A stretch of 64,000 bases of DNA from Actinomadura alba (GCF_014323705.1 NZ_JABVEC010000004.1:124001-188000); one strand, 5' to 3'; numbered from the stretch's first letter, positions 50,328 to 59,590 are shown. Notes: a model not told the origin generated them from the letters alone. A program made the numbers and translations.

Positions 50328-51535
50328 TCCGGCGGCCGCGCGGGCCCGGCGCCGTGCAGGTTCAGAGCGCTCAGCGCGAGGGCGACCTCCACGAGATCGC
50401 GCGGCCGGGCCAGCGACCGCCCGGTGAGCCGCTCGATGCGGCGCAGGCGGTTGAGCACGGTGTTGTGGTGGCAGTAGAGGCGGTTCGCCGCGCGCGCCGC
50501 AGACCCGTCGCAGTCGAGCCAGGCGGTGAGGGTGGTCACCAGGACTTCCCGGAAGCCGGGATCGACGTCGGCGAGGGGGCCCAGTACCTCCCGGCCGAGC
50601 CGGGCGGCCAGCTCCGGCTGCGAGACGACCAGGGCCTCCGGCAGCCGCCGGTCGAGCGTGGCGATCTCGTTCTCCCCGGGTCGGCAGGTGCGCAGCGCGA
50701 GGTCCGCGAGCCGCCGGGCCCACCCGAGCTCGCCGAGTCCGTCGACGACCGGGCTCAGTCCCGCGTGACCGCGCACATGGGGACGTAGCGCCGCGACGAC
50801 GTCGTCGAGGCCGGCCGGGCCGAGACAGACCAGTCCGACAGTGGCGTCGGCGCGCATCCGCCAGATGAAACGCACTCCGTCGACGTCCGCCGGCCGGTGG
50901 CCGCCCCACTCGCCGAGGGCGTCGTCGTCGCGCAGCACGACGACCGCGTAGCGGCCCCGCTGCGGCAGCCCGAGCACCGCCGTCGCGGTGGGGAGCAGCC
51001 CGCCCTCGGCGGCGCGCCCCTCGAGGAGCGCGTCGACGACCGCCTGCGTCCGCTCCTCACTGCGGCGCAGCAGTTCGTAGCGGGTGTGACGGTAGGCCTC
51101 GGCGGCCATGCTGGACTGCTGGTCGATGGTCTGCCAGGTTCGGGTGGCGTGACGGACGAGGGCCGGCACGTGCGCCGGGTGCTCCTCGCTCACCACCTCG
51201 ACCAGGGCCTCCCAGAACACCCTGCCGGCCAGGCGGTAGGACCTGAGCAGCTGGTCCAGCGGCTGTCCCTGCTCGGCTCGGCGCCGGCCGAGCCGTTCGG
51301 CCCACTGCAGGTCCAGCCGCCGGCCGCCCGGCTCGAGGATCGCCCCGATGCCGTGCTCAAGCCCGATCTGGCAGGTCTCCCACAGGTCGTCGCGCAGCTC
51401 GGCGGGCCGGTCGCGTCCTTCGCCGTCGAGGATCTCCGAGACCAGTTGATCGGTGAGTTCCGGAAGGCGATCCCACAGGCGCAGCACGGCCTTTCGCATG
51501 ATCGCCCGGTCGGCGCCGTCGGGTGCGGTCGCCAT
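50324..51535 (-). CDS. PucR-type transcriptional regulator
   Basis: This 403-residue protein has an N-terminal helical sensory region, a GGDEF-like middle region (RYAVVVLRDDDALGE, WRMRADATVGLVCLG) and a C-terminal PucR HTH domain (LTAWLDCDGSAARAANRLYCHHNTVLNRLRRIERLTG). Members regulate purine, amino acid or aromatic metabolism genes, often next to themselves; the effector is unknown. ATG 51535 has GGAGGTGG 8 bases upstream, while the longer reading from 51637 lacks an SD. It diverges from the LuxR-family gene, and the 219-base gap between them holds both promoters. Confidence 0.85.
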   Translation of the reverse strand: MATAPDGADRAIMRKAVLRLWDRLPELTDQLVSEILDGEGRDRPAELRDDLWETCQIGLEHGIGAILEPGGRRLDLQWAERLGRRRAEQGQPLDQLLRSYRLAGRVFWEALVEVVSEEHPAHVPALVRHATRTWQTIDQQSSMAAEAYRHTRYELLRRSEERTQAVVDALLEGRAAEGGLLPTATAVLGLPQRGRYAVVVLRDDDALGEWGGHRPADVDGVRFIWRMRADATVGLVCLGPAGLDDVVAALRPHVRGHAGLSPVVDGLGELGWARRLADLALRTCRPGENEIATLDRRLPEALVVSQPELAARLGREVLGPLADVDPGFREVLVTTLTAWLDCDGSAARAANRLYCHHNTVLNRLRRIERLTGRSLARPRDLVEVALALSALNLHGAGPARPPD

Positions 51536-51754
51536 GGTCGATGCCACCTCCAGCGCTCGCGGGCGCTCATGGTGCCATCGGAGCGCGGCCCTGACCATAC
51601 CGGCGGGGCGATCGGCGGCCGGATTGTGGCCGGTCACAACGCGACCGCCGGTTCGTTGGGTCGGCTCACTGAATGAGAACGCCGCTCTGGACCGGTTCGG
51701 TCGCTCCGTGTTGACGTATGCCAGCGATCCGTTCCCACCCGTTGAGGGAGTGAT

Positions 51755-54664
51755 ATGCGATCACGCCGTCCCTCCGCTCTCTCCGGCGCGGACGGCATGC
51801 CCGCCGCGACCGGTGACCCGGCCGTGCTGCGCGGTCGTGACCACGAGCTCGAGACCCTCGGTGCCCTGCTCGACCGCACGCGCAATGGAGCGGGAGGGGC
51901 GCTGCTGATCGTCGCCGAACCGGGCCTCGGCCGGTCCGCGCTGCTGGAGGCGGTCGTACGGAGGGCCGGGTCCGGCTTCCGTACGCTCGGTACCCGGGGG
52001 ATCCGGCCGGAGCGAGCCGTGCCGTTCGCCGGGTTGCACCGGCTGCTGAGGCCCGTCGCCGAGCGGATCAGGCGGCTGCCCGCATCGCAGGCCGACGCCC
52101 TGGCCCCGGTCGTGGGCGGCCTGCGAGAGCGGCCGGCCGACTCCTTGACGCTCTATGCGGCCGTGGGCGGGCTGCTGGCCGAGGCGGCGCGCGGCGGCCC
52201 GGTGCTGTGCTGGGTCGACGACGTGCAGCGGCTGGACCGGGTCTCGGCCGAGGCGCTGGCCTTCACGGCGCGACGGCTCGCCGACGAACCGGTCGTCATG
52301 GTGTTCTCCGCCGGAAGCGACCTGCCGGGGGCCACCTGGCCGGAGTGCTTCGCCGACGTTCCCGGCCTCGCGCTCACCGGCCTAGACGAGCCGTCGGGTC
52401 ATCGCGTGCTCGAAGACCGGACCGGCGGCGACCTGCCCGCCGAGCTGGCCGGGGAACTGCTCGAGATCGCCTGCGGCCGGCCGCTGGCGCTGGTGGAGCT
52501 CGCCGAGTCGCTGACACCGGAGCAGCTCTCCGGCGACGCGCCGTCCCCCCGGGCGCTCCCGGCGTGCAGCAGGCTGCGGGCCGTCTACCGGCGGCGGTAT
52601 CTGCGGCTGCCCCGGGCGGCCCGCCGGCTGACCCTCATGGCCGTGGCCGACGACCGGCTCGACCTGGACACGCTCGCCCGCGCCGCGGCCCGGGCCGGCG
52701 TCGACCTGCGGGCGCTGGAGCCGGCGCGCGCCGCGGGTCTCGTACGGCTGGACGGCCAGGCCGTCGAGGTGCCGGACCAGTTGATCCGGTCGTGCCTGTA
52801 CGCCGACGCGGCGCCCGCTGAACGGCACGCGGCACACGCGGCGCTCGCGACCGTACTCGACCGGGAGTGGGAGCGGTCGCGGCGGAGCTGGCATCTGGCC
52901 GCCGTCGCCGGCGAACCGGACGGCCGACTCGCCGACGAGCTCGCGACGGCCGCGCTCGCGGCCAGGCGGGCCGGGCACCTCGCCGAGTCCTCCCGTGCCT
53001 GGCAGCGCGCCGCCGCCCTCTCGCGCACCCGGGAGGCCAGGGCGGAGCGGCTGATCGCGGCGGCATCGGACGCCTGGACGGCGGGCCGGTCCCGGCGCGC
53101 GCACGCGCTGCTGCGCCAGGCGCGGCCATTGACGGGTACGGGTGAACTGCTCGGCCTCGCCGGTCTGCTGCGCGGTGAGATCGAGCTGCGTGACGGGATC
53201 CCCGCCATCGGCGGCCGGATGCTGGTGGAGGCGGCGGACCGGCTCGCCGACGTGGACCGGGTGCTCGCCATCACCGCTCTGGCTCGGGCCGGCGAGGCGG
53301 TCCGGATCACCGGAGACCGGCGATCGTGCCTGGCCATCGCCGAACGCGCCGCCGCGCTGGGCGGCACCGGCGAGTCTCCGCTCGTCACGCTGATGCTCCA
53401 CCACATCGCCGGCATGGCGGCGACGTTCCAGGGCCGGCACGCGGACGCCGCCGCGCGTCTGCGACGGGTGATCGAGTACGCGGACCTGACCGAGGACTGC
53501 GCCGCCAAGACCTGGGCGAGCCTGGCCGCGCTCACCCTCGGAGACGATCAACGGGCCCAGGATCTCGCCACGCAGGCGGTGGCGGCCGCACGCGAGCACG
53601 GCGTCGTGGCTCCGGTGCCCTGGGCGCTGTGGGCGCTCGCCCAGGCCGAGCTCTCCCTCGGGCGGTACCCGGCGGCCCTCGCCGCCGCCCTGGAAGGACT
53701 TCGCCTTTCGCGCGTGGCCGGCCAGGCGAACTGCGCGATGGACCACGTCGCCACCATCACGCTGATCGCGGCCTTCCAGGGGGACGGGGAGACGGTGGCG
53801 CGGCACCTCGGGGAGATCTCCGACGAGGTGAACAGGCGAGGGCTCGCACGTGCGGACGCCATGAGCTCGTGGGCGCTCGCGTGCCTGGATCTCGCGGACG
53901 ACCGTCCGGCCGACGCGGCCGGCCGCCTCGCCCGGATGGCGGCCGGGGGTCCCGTCCACTCGGTCGTACGCGTCCTCGCCACGCCGCACTTCGTCGAGGC
54001 CGCCGTCCGCTGCGGCCGGGGGGCCTCCTCGGCGCGGGCCCTGCGGCTCTTCGAGCTCTGGGCGGAAGGCACCCGCAATCCCACCCGGCGAGCGCTGGCG
54101 CAGCGCTGCCGGGCGCTGCTCGCCGACCACGCGGGCCGTGCGGGCGGCGACGGCGATGGCGACGGCAGAGATGGCGGTGGCGGTGGGGACGATGGCGGTG
54201 CCGATGATGGCCGCGCCGGCGACGGCACGGTGGAGGCGCACTTCGGCGCGGCGCTGCGCCTGCACCGGCACGGGGACTCCGCCTTCGAGATGGCGAGGAC
54301 CGAGCTGCTCTACGGGCACTGGCTGCGGCGCCGGCGCAGGCCGAGCGCCGCGCGTGAGCACCTGCGCAACGCTCTACTGATCTTTGAGCGCTATGACGCG
54401 GGCCGGTGGGTGGAGCGGGCGCGGGCGGAACTGCGCGCGGCCGGCGACACCGTCCCGACTGGTGCGCTCGACGACGCCCGCGGCCTTGCCGTCCTGACGG
54501 CCCAGCAGGCGCAGATCGCCCGCCTGGTCGCCGAAGGATCCACCAACAGGGAGATCGCCGCCCGGCTCGACCTCAGTCACCGCACCGTCGACCATCATCT
54601 GCGCAACGTCTTCACCCGGCTCGGGATCCGCTCCCGGGTCGAGCTCGCGAGGTTATTGCGCTGA
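51755..54664 (+). CDS. LAL-type LuxR-family transcriptional regulator
   Basis: This 969-residue regulator has an N-terminal AAA-like ATPase domain (LRGRDHELETLGALLDRTR, Walker B VLCWVDDVQRLD), a long TPR-like helical middle and a C-terminal LuxR HTH (LTAQQAQIARLVAEGSTNREIAARLDLSHRTVDHHLRNVF, residues about 905-960). The P-loop reads EPGLGRSALLEA, with Arg in place of the Walker Lys, so ATP hydrolysis may be impaired. A Gly/Asp-rich linker near residue 800 is encoded by a short-repeat tract. Targets are unknown; it diverges from the PucR-type gene. ATG 51755 has GGGAGTG nearby. Confidence 0.9.
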   Translation: MRSRRPSALSGADGMPAATGDPAVLRGRDHELETLGALLDRTRNGAGGALLIVAEPGLGRSALLEAVVRRAGSGFRTLGTRGIRPERAVPFAGLHRLLRPVAERIRRLPASQADALAPVVGGLRERPADSLTLYAAVGGLLAEAARGGPVLCWVDDVQRLDRVSAEALAFTARRLADEPVVMVFSAGSDLPGATWPECFADVPGLALTGLDEPSGHRVLEDRTGGDLPAELAGELLEIACGRPLALVELAESLTPEQLSGDAPSPRALPACSRLRAVYRRRYLRLPRAARRLTLMAVADDRLDLDTLARAAARAGVDLRALEPARAAGLVRLDGQAVEVPDQLIRSCLYADAAPAERHAAHAALATVLDREWERSRRSWHLAAVAGEPDGRLADELATAALAARRAGHLAESSRAWQRAAALSRTREARAERLIAAASDAWTAGRSRRAHALLRQARPLTGTGELLGLAGLLRGEIELRDGIPAIGGRMLVEAADRLADVDRVLAITALARAGEAVRITGDRRSCLAIAERAAALGGTGESPLVTLMLHHIAGMAATFQGRHADAAARLRRVIEYADLTEDCAAKTWASLAALTLGDDQRAQDLATQAVAAAREHGVVAPVPWALWALAQAELSLGRYPAALAAALEGLRLSRVAGQANCAMDHVATITLIAAFQGDGETVARHLGEISDEVNRRGLARADAMSSWALACLDLADDRPADAAGRLARMAAGGPVHSVVRVLATPHFVEAAVRCGRGASSARALRLFELWAEGTRNPTRRALAQRCRALLADHAGRAGGDGDGDGRDGGGGGDDGGADDGRAGDGTVEAHFGAALRLHRHGDSAFEMARTELLYGHWLRRRRRPSAAREHLRNALLIFERYDAGRWVERARAELRAAGDTVPTGALDDARGLAVLTAQQAQIARLVAEGSTNREIAARLDLSHRTVDHHLRNVFTRLGIRSRVELARLLR
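54144..54228 (+). repeat. Short-period GGCGAT/GGCGGT tract inside the LAL gene
   Basis: About 85 bases consist of imperfect GGCGAT, GGCGAC and GGCGGT hexamers. They encode a Gly/Asp-rich linker (GDGDGDGRDGGGGGDDGG). The tract is likely prone to slippage in multiples of three or six and may vary in length between strains. Confidence 0.7.
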
Positions 54665-54682
54665 GCCGCGCCGCCGGGCCGG

Positions 54683-55525
54683 TCACCCGCGGGCGACCGG
54701 GAAGTCGAAGTAGGTGTCCGGGTACGGCTCGCCGCTGAGGGTGTAGTGCCACCACTCCGCGGCGTAGTTGGTGAAGCCGGCCGTCTCCAGCGTGCTCTTG
54801 AGCAGCAGCCGGTTGTCCCGGGCCTTACCGGTGATTCGCGGGTCGAGGGTGTTGGCCAGGGTGTCGAAGCAGTCGAAGCCGGTGCCCATGTCGACCGTGT
54901 TGTCGGGGAACCGTTCGTCGCGGGGGGCGAAACACGGCACGAGCCGTTCGCCGGGCACGTAGGGGCGCTGCGCCTTGGCCGGCAGCCGGACGAGGGTGAG
55001 GTCGACCGTGCTGCCCCGGCTGTGGCCGGAGCGGGCCGCGATGTAACCGTCCTCGAACAGCCTCGACTTGTCGACGTTCGGGTAGAACTCGCCCTTCATG
55101 CGCACGTCGCGGGGACGTTCGGCCCAGCGTGCGAAGTCGTTCACCGCGCGCTGCGGCCGGTAGCAGTCGTACACCTTGAGGGTGTAGCCGCGCGGGCGCA
55201 GGGCGGCCTGGGCGCGGCGGAGCGCCTGTGCCGCCGGCCGGCTGAGGATGCACAGCGGCTGGCGGTAACCGATGATCGGGCGGCCGATGAAGTTGTGCGA
55301 CGTGCGGTACCGGATGTCGTGCAGGATCGTGGGGTCCACGTCCGAGAGGACGACGAACCCGGTGGGGATCCTTCCGCCGTGGTGGGTGACGGAGGCGGAG
55401 GCCGGCACCGGGAACAGCACGGCCATCATGAGAAGCGTGACCGCGAGGGCGCGGAGCGGGCGGATGCGGGTCCACGGGCGGGACCGGGCGCGCTGTGGAG
55501 CGTCCATCAAGATCGACATGATCAT
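54683..55525 (-). CDS. Secreted D-Ala-D-Ala dipeptidase (VanX/DdpX family)
   Basis: This 280-residue exported metallopeptidase has a signal peptide (RALAVTLLMMAVLFPVPASASV). The zinc motifs are SGHSRGSTVDLTL (SxHxxGxxxD) near residue 165 and AEWWHYTL near residue 260, with the catalytic Glu. VDPTILHDIRYRTSHNFIGRPI and YDCYRPQRAV are family blocks. VanX itself is cytoplasmic; secreted members probably trim cell wall peptides and are not evidence of vancomycin resistance, and no vanH or vanA is present. ATG 55525 has GAGG 6 bases upstream. Confidence 0.92.
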   Translation of the reverse strand: MIMSILMDAPQRARSRPWTRIRPLRALAVTLLMMAVLFPVPASASVTHHGGRIPTGFVVLSDVDPTILHDIRYRTSHNFIGRPIIGYRQPLCILSRPAAQALRRAQAALRPRGYTLKVYDCYRPQRAVNDFARWAERPRDVRMKGEFYPNVDKSRLFEDGYIAARSGHSRGSTVDLTLVRLPAKAQRPYVPGERLVPCFAPRDERFPDNTVDMGTGFDCFDTLANTLDPRITGKARDNRLLLKSTLETAGFTNYAAEWWHYTLSGEPYPDTYFDFPVARG

Positions 55526-55713
55526 TTCTACCTCACGCGGCGCGGACCCGCCACTACCGGACGTAGATCGATCTCCGCCAGCCGCCTCGCCGGATTGTTG
55601 CCCTTAAGCGATCAAAATCACATTTGGCTACTTTCTCGAGATGGTAGGGCAGAGCCGGAGTGACGACGCCGTCTGCGGGAAGCACCCAGCGACACACGAT
55701 CTTGGAGGGACGG

Positions 55714-57372
55714 GTGGGAACAGTCGCGGACGGTCTCCGCCTACAGGTCAACGGGCTCGACTACCTGCTGCTGGCGCTGTACTTCGGGACGGTGCTCGGC
55801 ATCGGGTTCATCGCCCGGATGACGGTGCGCACCAGTTCGGACTTCTTCCTCTCCGGACGGTCGCTGCCCGCCTGGATCACCGGTCTGGCGTTCCTGTCGG
55901 CGAACCTCGGCGCGACCGAGATCCTCGGCATGGCCGCCAACGGCGCCCAGTACGGCGCCATGACCGTGCACTACTACTGGATCGGCGCGGTGCCGGCCAT
56001 GGTGTTCCTCGGCATCGTGATGATGCCGTTCTACTACCGGTCCGGAGTGCACAGCGTCCCCGAGTTCCTGCGGCGGCGCTTCAACCGGCCGACGCAGCAG
56101 CTCAACGCCGTCACCTTCGCGGTCGCGCAGGTGCTCATCGCCGGCATCAACCTGTACGCGCTGGCTCTGGTGATGCGCGCGCTGCTCGGCTGGCCGCTGC
56201 CGCCGGCCATCGTCGTGGCGGCGGCCTTCGTGCTCGCCTACATCACCCTGGGCGGGCTCTCGTCGGCGATCTACAACGAGGTCCTGCAGTTCTTCGTCAT
56301 CCTCGCCGGCCTGGTCCCGCTCACCGTTCTCGGGCTCATCAAGGTGGGCGGGCCGTCCGGCCTGGCGGAGAAGATCAGGGCGTCGTCGCTGGGTGAGGGC
56401 GGCCTGCACGCCTGGCACGGAACGGGTGTCGGGTCCGAGAACCCGATGGCCGCCAACTGGATCGGGATCATCTTCGGCCTCGGCTTCGTGCTCTCCTTCG
56501 GCTACTGGACCACCAACTTCGCCGAGGTACAGCGGGGCCTGTCGGCGCGCAACACCAACGCCGCTCGGCTCACCCCCATCGTCGCGGCCTACCCGAAGCT
56601 GATGATCCCGGCGGTCACCGTGATTCCCGGAATGATCGCTCTCGTGCTGTTCCCGCAGCTCGGCAAGGCCAATGACTACAACGACGCGATACCGCTGCTG
56701 ATGAACGACCTGCTGCCGAGCGGCGTGCTCGGCATCGCGCTCACCGGCCTCATCGCCTCGTTCATGGCGGGCATGGCGGCCAACGTCAGCGGCTTCAACA
56801 CGGTGTTCACCTACGACCTGTGGAAGGCCAACGTCGCCAAGGACCGGCCGGACGCGTACTACATCAAGGTCGGCCGCTGGGTCACCGTCGCGGGCGTGGC
56901 CGGCGGTATCGGCACCGCCTTCATCGCCGCGGGGTTCAGCAACATCATGAACTACATGCAGTCGCTGTTCGCGTTCTTCAACGCACCGCTGTTCGCGACC
57001 TTCATCGTCGGGCTGTTCTGGCGGCGGATGACGCCCTGGGCGGGGTTCTGGGGACTGCTGGCGGGCACGCTGAGCGCGATGGCGTCCTATGTGCTCTACA
57101 AGGCCGGGGTGCTGGACTTCGGCACCGACCTGAACTCCAGCTTCTGGGGGGCCGGAATCGCCTTCGTGGTCGACGTCGCGGTGTCGGTGGCCGTCACCTT
57201 CATGACGGCGCCCAAGCCCGCAACCGAACTCGCCGGCCTGGTGCGGGGCATCAAGTCCGACGATCTGGTCGACGACTCCATCGCGGGGGACAAGGCGTGG
57301 TTCCGCTCCCCGGTCGTGCTGGGCGTCGGGGCGCTCGCCCTGGGCGCCGCCCTCTACCTGCCGCTGCTCTGA
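55714..57372 (+). CDS. Sodium:solute symporter
   Basis: This 552-residue SSS-family transporter has about 14 hydrophobic helices. The family marks are SSDFFLSGRSLPAWITGLAFLSANLGATEILGMAANG, quoted as FLSGRSLPAW and SANLGATEILG, then GLSSAIYNEVLQFFVI, and the FMAGMAANVSGFNTVFTYDLWK segment that includes the sodium-binding helix. The solute is probably a sugar, polyol or carboxylate but cannot be named. GTG 55714 has GGAGGG about 5 bases upstream. The next gene, 18 bases downstream, encodes a small membrane protein and may be a subunit. Confidence 0.92.
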   Translation: MGTVADGLRLQVNGLDYLLLALYFGTVLGIGFIARMTVRTSSDFFLSGRSLPAWITGLAFLSANLGATEILGMAANGAQYGAMTVHYYWIGAVPAMVFLGIVMMPFYYRSGVHSVPEFLRRRFNRPTQQLNAVTFAVAQVLIAGINLYALALVMRALLGWPLPPAIVVAAAFVLAYITLGGLSSAIYNEVLQFFVILAGLVPLTVLGLIKVGGPSGLAEKIRASSLGEGGLHAWHGTGVGSENPMAANWIGIIFGLGFVLSFGYWTTNFAEVQRGLSARNTNAARLTPIVAAYPKLMIPAVTVIPGMIALVLFPQLGKANDYNDAIPLLMNDLLPSGVLGIALTGLIASFMAGMAANVSGFNTVFTYDLWKANVAKDRPDAYYIKVGRWVTVAGVAGGIGTAFIAAGFSNIMNYMQSLFAFFNAPLFATFIVGLFWRRMTPWAGFWGLLAGTLSAMASYVLYKAGVLDFGTDLNSSFWGAGIAFVVDVAVSVAVTFMTAPKPATELAGLVRGIKSDDLVDDSIAGDKAWFRSPVVLGVGALALGAALYLPLL

Positions 57373-57390
57373 CGCCTGGAGAGATGAATC

Positions 57391-57663
57391 ATGACAACGG
57401 ACAAGACGCCCGACACCCCGATGCGACGGCGGCCCGCCCTCCTCACCGTGCTGAGCGAGATCCGGGTCATCATCGGTGCGCTGTTCTGCGTCTACGGCGT
57501 GATCGTCGGGGTCGCCGGGCTGTTCGACTCCAAGGCCGAGCTGGACAAGGCCCAGGGGGTGAACATCAACCTCTGGACCGGCCTGGCCATGCTCGTCTTC
57601 GGGGCCGCGTTCCTCCTGTGGGCCTACCTGCGTCCGGCCCGGCGCGCGGAGGACGGTTCCTGA
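57391..57663 (+). CDS. Small two-helix membrane protein linked to symporter
   Basis: This 90-residue protein has a basic N-terminus (MTTDKTPDTPMRRRPALL) and two hydrophobic helices (VIIGALFCVYGVIVGVAGLFD and GLAMLVFGAAFLLWAYL) with a short polar loop between. I do not recognise a named family. ATG 57391 has GGAGAG 7 bases upstream, and it follows the symporter by 18 bases. Its 3' end overlaps soxR by 40 bases on the opposite strand. It may stabilise or regulate the symporter. Confidence 0.75.
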   Translation: MTTDKTPDTPMRRRPALLTVLSEIRVIIGALFCVYGVIVGVAGLFDSKAELDKAQGVNINLWTGLAMLVFGAAFLLWAYLRPARRAEDGS

Positions 57664-58241
57664 ACGTCGCCGCCCTCGCATGCGGGTGCGCACGCGTCCG
57701 CCACCAGTTCGATCACCGGCTCGATCCGCGACGACGTCCCCCGGCCTGCTCCGGCACCGTCGGCGGCCGCGAGTGACGCCGGCGCGGCGGCGTCGGTGAG
57801 CAGCCGTCGCGGCCCCGGCCCGCTCTCGCCGAGCACGTCCGAGGGGTTGGAGAGCTTGCAGCTGCCCAGGGAGAGGCAGCCGCAGCCGATGCAATCGGTG
57901 AGGTCGTCGCGCAGCTGCTGAAGCCGCTCGATGCGGGCGTCCAGCTCACTGCGCCAGGACGCCGACAGCCGGGCCCAGTCACCGCGGGTCGGGGTGCGTT
58001 CCTCGGGCAGCTGGGAGAGCGCTTCGCGGATCGTGTTCAACGGCATGCCGACCCGCTGCGAGACGCGGATGAACGCGACCCGGCGCAGCGTGTCGCGCGG
58101 GAAGCGGCGCTGGTTCCCGGCCGTCCGGCGGCTGCGGATCAGCCCCTTGGACTCGTAGAAGTGCAGAGCGGAGACCGCCACTCCGCTCCTGTCGGCGAGC
58201 TGGCCGACGCTGAGCTCCTTGAGATCGGCTGAAACTGTCAC
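57624..58241 (-). CDS. soxR: Redox-sensing MerR-family regulator SoxR
   Basis: This 205-residue MerR-type protein has the N-terminal HTH (LSVGQLADRSGVAVSALHFYESKGLI), a dimerisation helix and the [2Fe-2S] motif CIGCGCLSLGSC near residue 115. In actinomycetes SoxR responds to redox-active compounds rather than superoxide. Its C-terminal tail beyond the cluster is about 80 residues, longer than usual. GTG 58241 follows a TAGGCT -10 by 7 bases, and a SoxR-box-like dyad lies in the spacer upstream. It diverges from a flavoprotein gene that may be a target. Confidence 0.93.
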   Translation of the reverse strand: MTVSADLKELSVGQLADRSGVAVSALHFYESKGLIRSRRTAGNQRRFPRDTLRRVAFIRVSQRVGMPLNTIREALSQLPEERTPTRGDWARLSASWRSELDARIERLQQLRDDLTDCIGCGCLSLGSCKLSNPSDVLGESGPGPRRLLTDAAAPASLAAADGAGAGRGTSSRIEPVIELVADACAPACEGGDVQEPSSARRAGRR

Positions 58242-58248
58242 GGATCGC

Positions 58249-58278
58249 AGCCTATAGCTCGACCAACCTTGAGGTCGT
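58249..58278 (-). promoter_or_regulatory. soxR promoter with SoxR box in the spacer
   Basis: On the minus strand ACGACC (58278-58273) and TAGGCT (58254-58249) are spaced by 18 bases. Between and across them lies CCTCAAGGTTGGTCGAGC (58274-58257), with a perfect left half of the SoxR box CCTCAAG and a degenerate right half. Long spacers carrying the operator are the hallmark of MerR-family promoters. The GTG start is 7 bases past the -10, so soxR is probably leaderless. Confidence 0.6.
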
Positions 58279-58390
58279 GCCTTCCGTCGCCCTTCCGTGG
58301 CGCCGATGCCCGGGATGTCACGTCTCGGCGGGCTGTCCCGTCCTCTGGTCGACGGCGCGGAAATCGGCGCGGAAACAGGAGGACGGAGCG

Positions 58391-59590
58391 ATGACCGAGA
58401 CCATGAGCGGACACCGCGTGCTGGTGCTGGGTGCCGGCTACGCCGGGATGATGTGCGCGATCCGGACGGCTAGGCGTGGCCGCCGGCACGGTGTGACAGT
58501 GACCATCGTCAACCCCTCGGGCCGGTTCACCGAGCGGTTGCGGATGCACCAGGTCGCCACCGGACAGGAGCTCGCCGACCATCGGATCGCCGACCTGCTC
58601 GACGGCACCGGCGTCGAGTTCGTCGAGGGCCGGGCCGTCCGCATCGATCCCGGCGACCGGGAGGTGGAGGTGGACACCTCGGCCGGAGCGCGCACGCTCG
58701 GCTACGACACGCTGGTGTACGCGATCGGCGGAGTGGCCGACACCGGCGCGGTGCCCGGTGCGGACGTTCACGCCCACACCTTCGACGATGCGCGGGCGGC
58801 CGGCCGGCTGGCCGCCAGGCTGGCCGAACTCGAACGGCTCGGCGGGACCGTGACGGTCTGCGGAGGCGGTCTCACCGGCGTCGAGGCCGCGGCCGAGATC
58901 GCGGAGTCGCACCCGGGTGTCCGGGTGGTGCTCCTCAGCCGTGACGTTCCGGGCCGGATGATGGGGGAGCGGGCACGGAGCCACCTCGACCGCGCGCTTG
59001 AGCGCCTGGGAGTCGTGGTCCGGGCCGGGGCCGAGATCGTGAAGGTCCTGCCGGACGCCGTGGAACTCGCCGGCGGGGAACTCGTGCACTCCGACGCCAC
59101 CCTGTGGACCTCGGGCGTGCGGATCGCGCCGCTGGCCGCCGACGCGGGCATCGCGGCCGACGGCCGGGGACGTGTCATCACCGACGCCACGCTCCGGTCG
59201 GTGTCGGCCCCCCAGGTGCACGCCGTCGGCGACGCCGCGGCGATCCGGCAGGCCTGGGGCGGCGTTCACGGCACCTGCCAGAGCGGCATTCCGACTGCCG
59301 CCTACACCGCCGACACGATCGTCGCGCTGGTGCGGGGACGCCGGGTCAGGCCGTTCAGGTTCGGCTACTTCCACCAGCCGGTCAGCCTGGGCCGCCGCGA
59401 CGCCGTCATCCAGTTCACCCACCCCGACGACACCCCGCGCCGCTGGTTCCTCTCCGGCCGGGCGGCCGTCGCCTACAAGGAGATGGTCAGCAGCAGCCCG
59501 GTGCCGACCTACCGGCTGACCAAGCGCTATGCCGGTGGCCTCGTCTGGCCGCGCGGCGGCCGCCGCACGCGGCGCCCCGCCACGCCCTGA
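58391..59590 (+). CDS. NDH-2-like FAD-dependent NAD(P)H oxidoreductase
   Basis: This 399-residue flavoprotein resembles type II NADH dehydrogenases. It has VLVLGAGYAGMMCAIRTAR for FAD, LVYAIGGVAD, a second dinucleotide motif VTVCGGGLTGVEAAAEIAE near residue 155, the metal-free disulfide-lacking core typical of NDH-2, and VHAVGDAAAIRQ near 275. No membrane anchor is obvious. ATG 58391 follows GGACGGAGC. It is divergent from soxR with a 149-base gap that contains the SoxR box, so redox-controlled expression is plausible; the box is nearer to the soxR promoter. Confidence 0.88.
   Translation: MTETMSGHRVLVLGAGYAGMMCAIRTARRGRRHGVTVTIVNPSGRFTERLRMHQVATGQELADHRIADLLDGTGVEFVEGRAVRIDPGDREVEVDTSAGARTLGYDTLVYAIGGVADTGAVPGADVHAHTFDDARAAGRLAARLAELERLGGTVTVCGGGLTGVEAAAEIAESHPGVRVVLLSRDVPGRMMGERARSHLDRALERLGVVVRAGAEIVKVLPDAVELAGGELVHSDATLWTSGVRIAPLAADAGIAADGRGRVITDATLRSVSAPQVHAVGDAAAIRQAWGGVHGTCQSGIPTAAYTADTIVALVRGRRVRPFRFGYFHQPVSLGRRDAVIQFTHPDDTPRRWFLSGRAAVAYKEMVSSSPVPTYRLTKRYAGGLVWPRGGRRTRRPATP

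Noticed and set aside
54683..55525. Vancomycin resistance gene vanX
   Set aside because: The protein has a signal peptide, and there are no vanH, vanA or vanRS genes nearby. A secreted wall-peptide dipeptidase is more likely.
55741..57894. A 717-codon minus-strand frame opposite the symporter
   Set aside because: It spans the symporter, the small membrane gene and part of soxR in a non-coding frame and has no recognisable domain.
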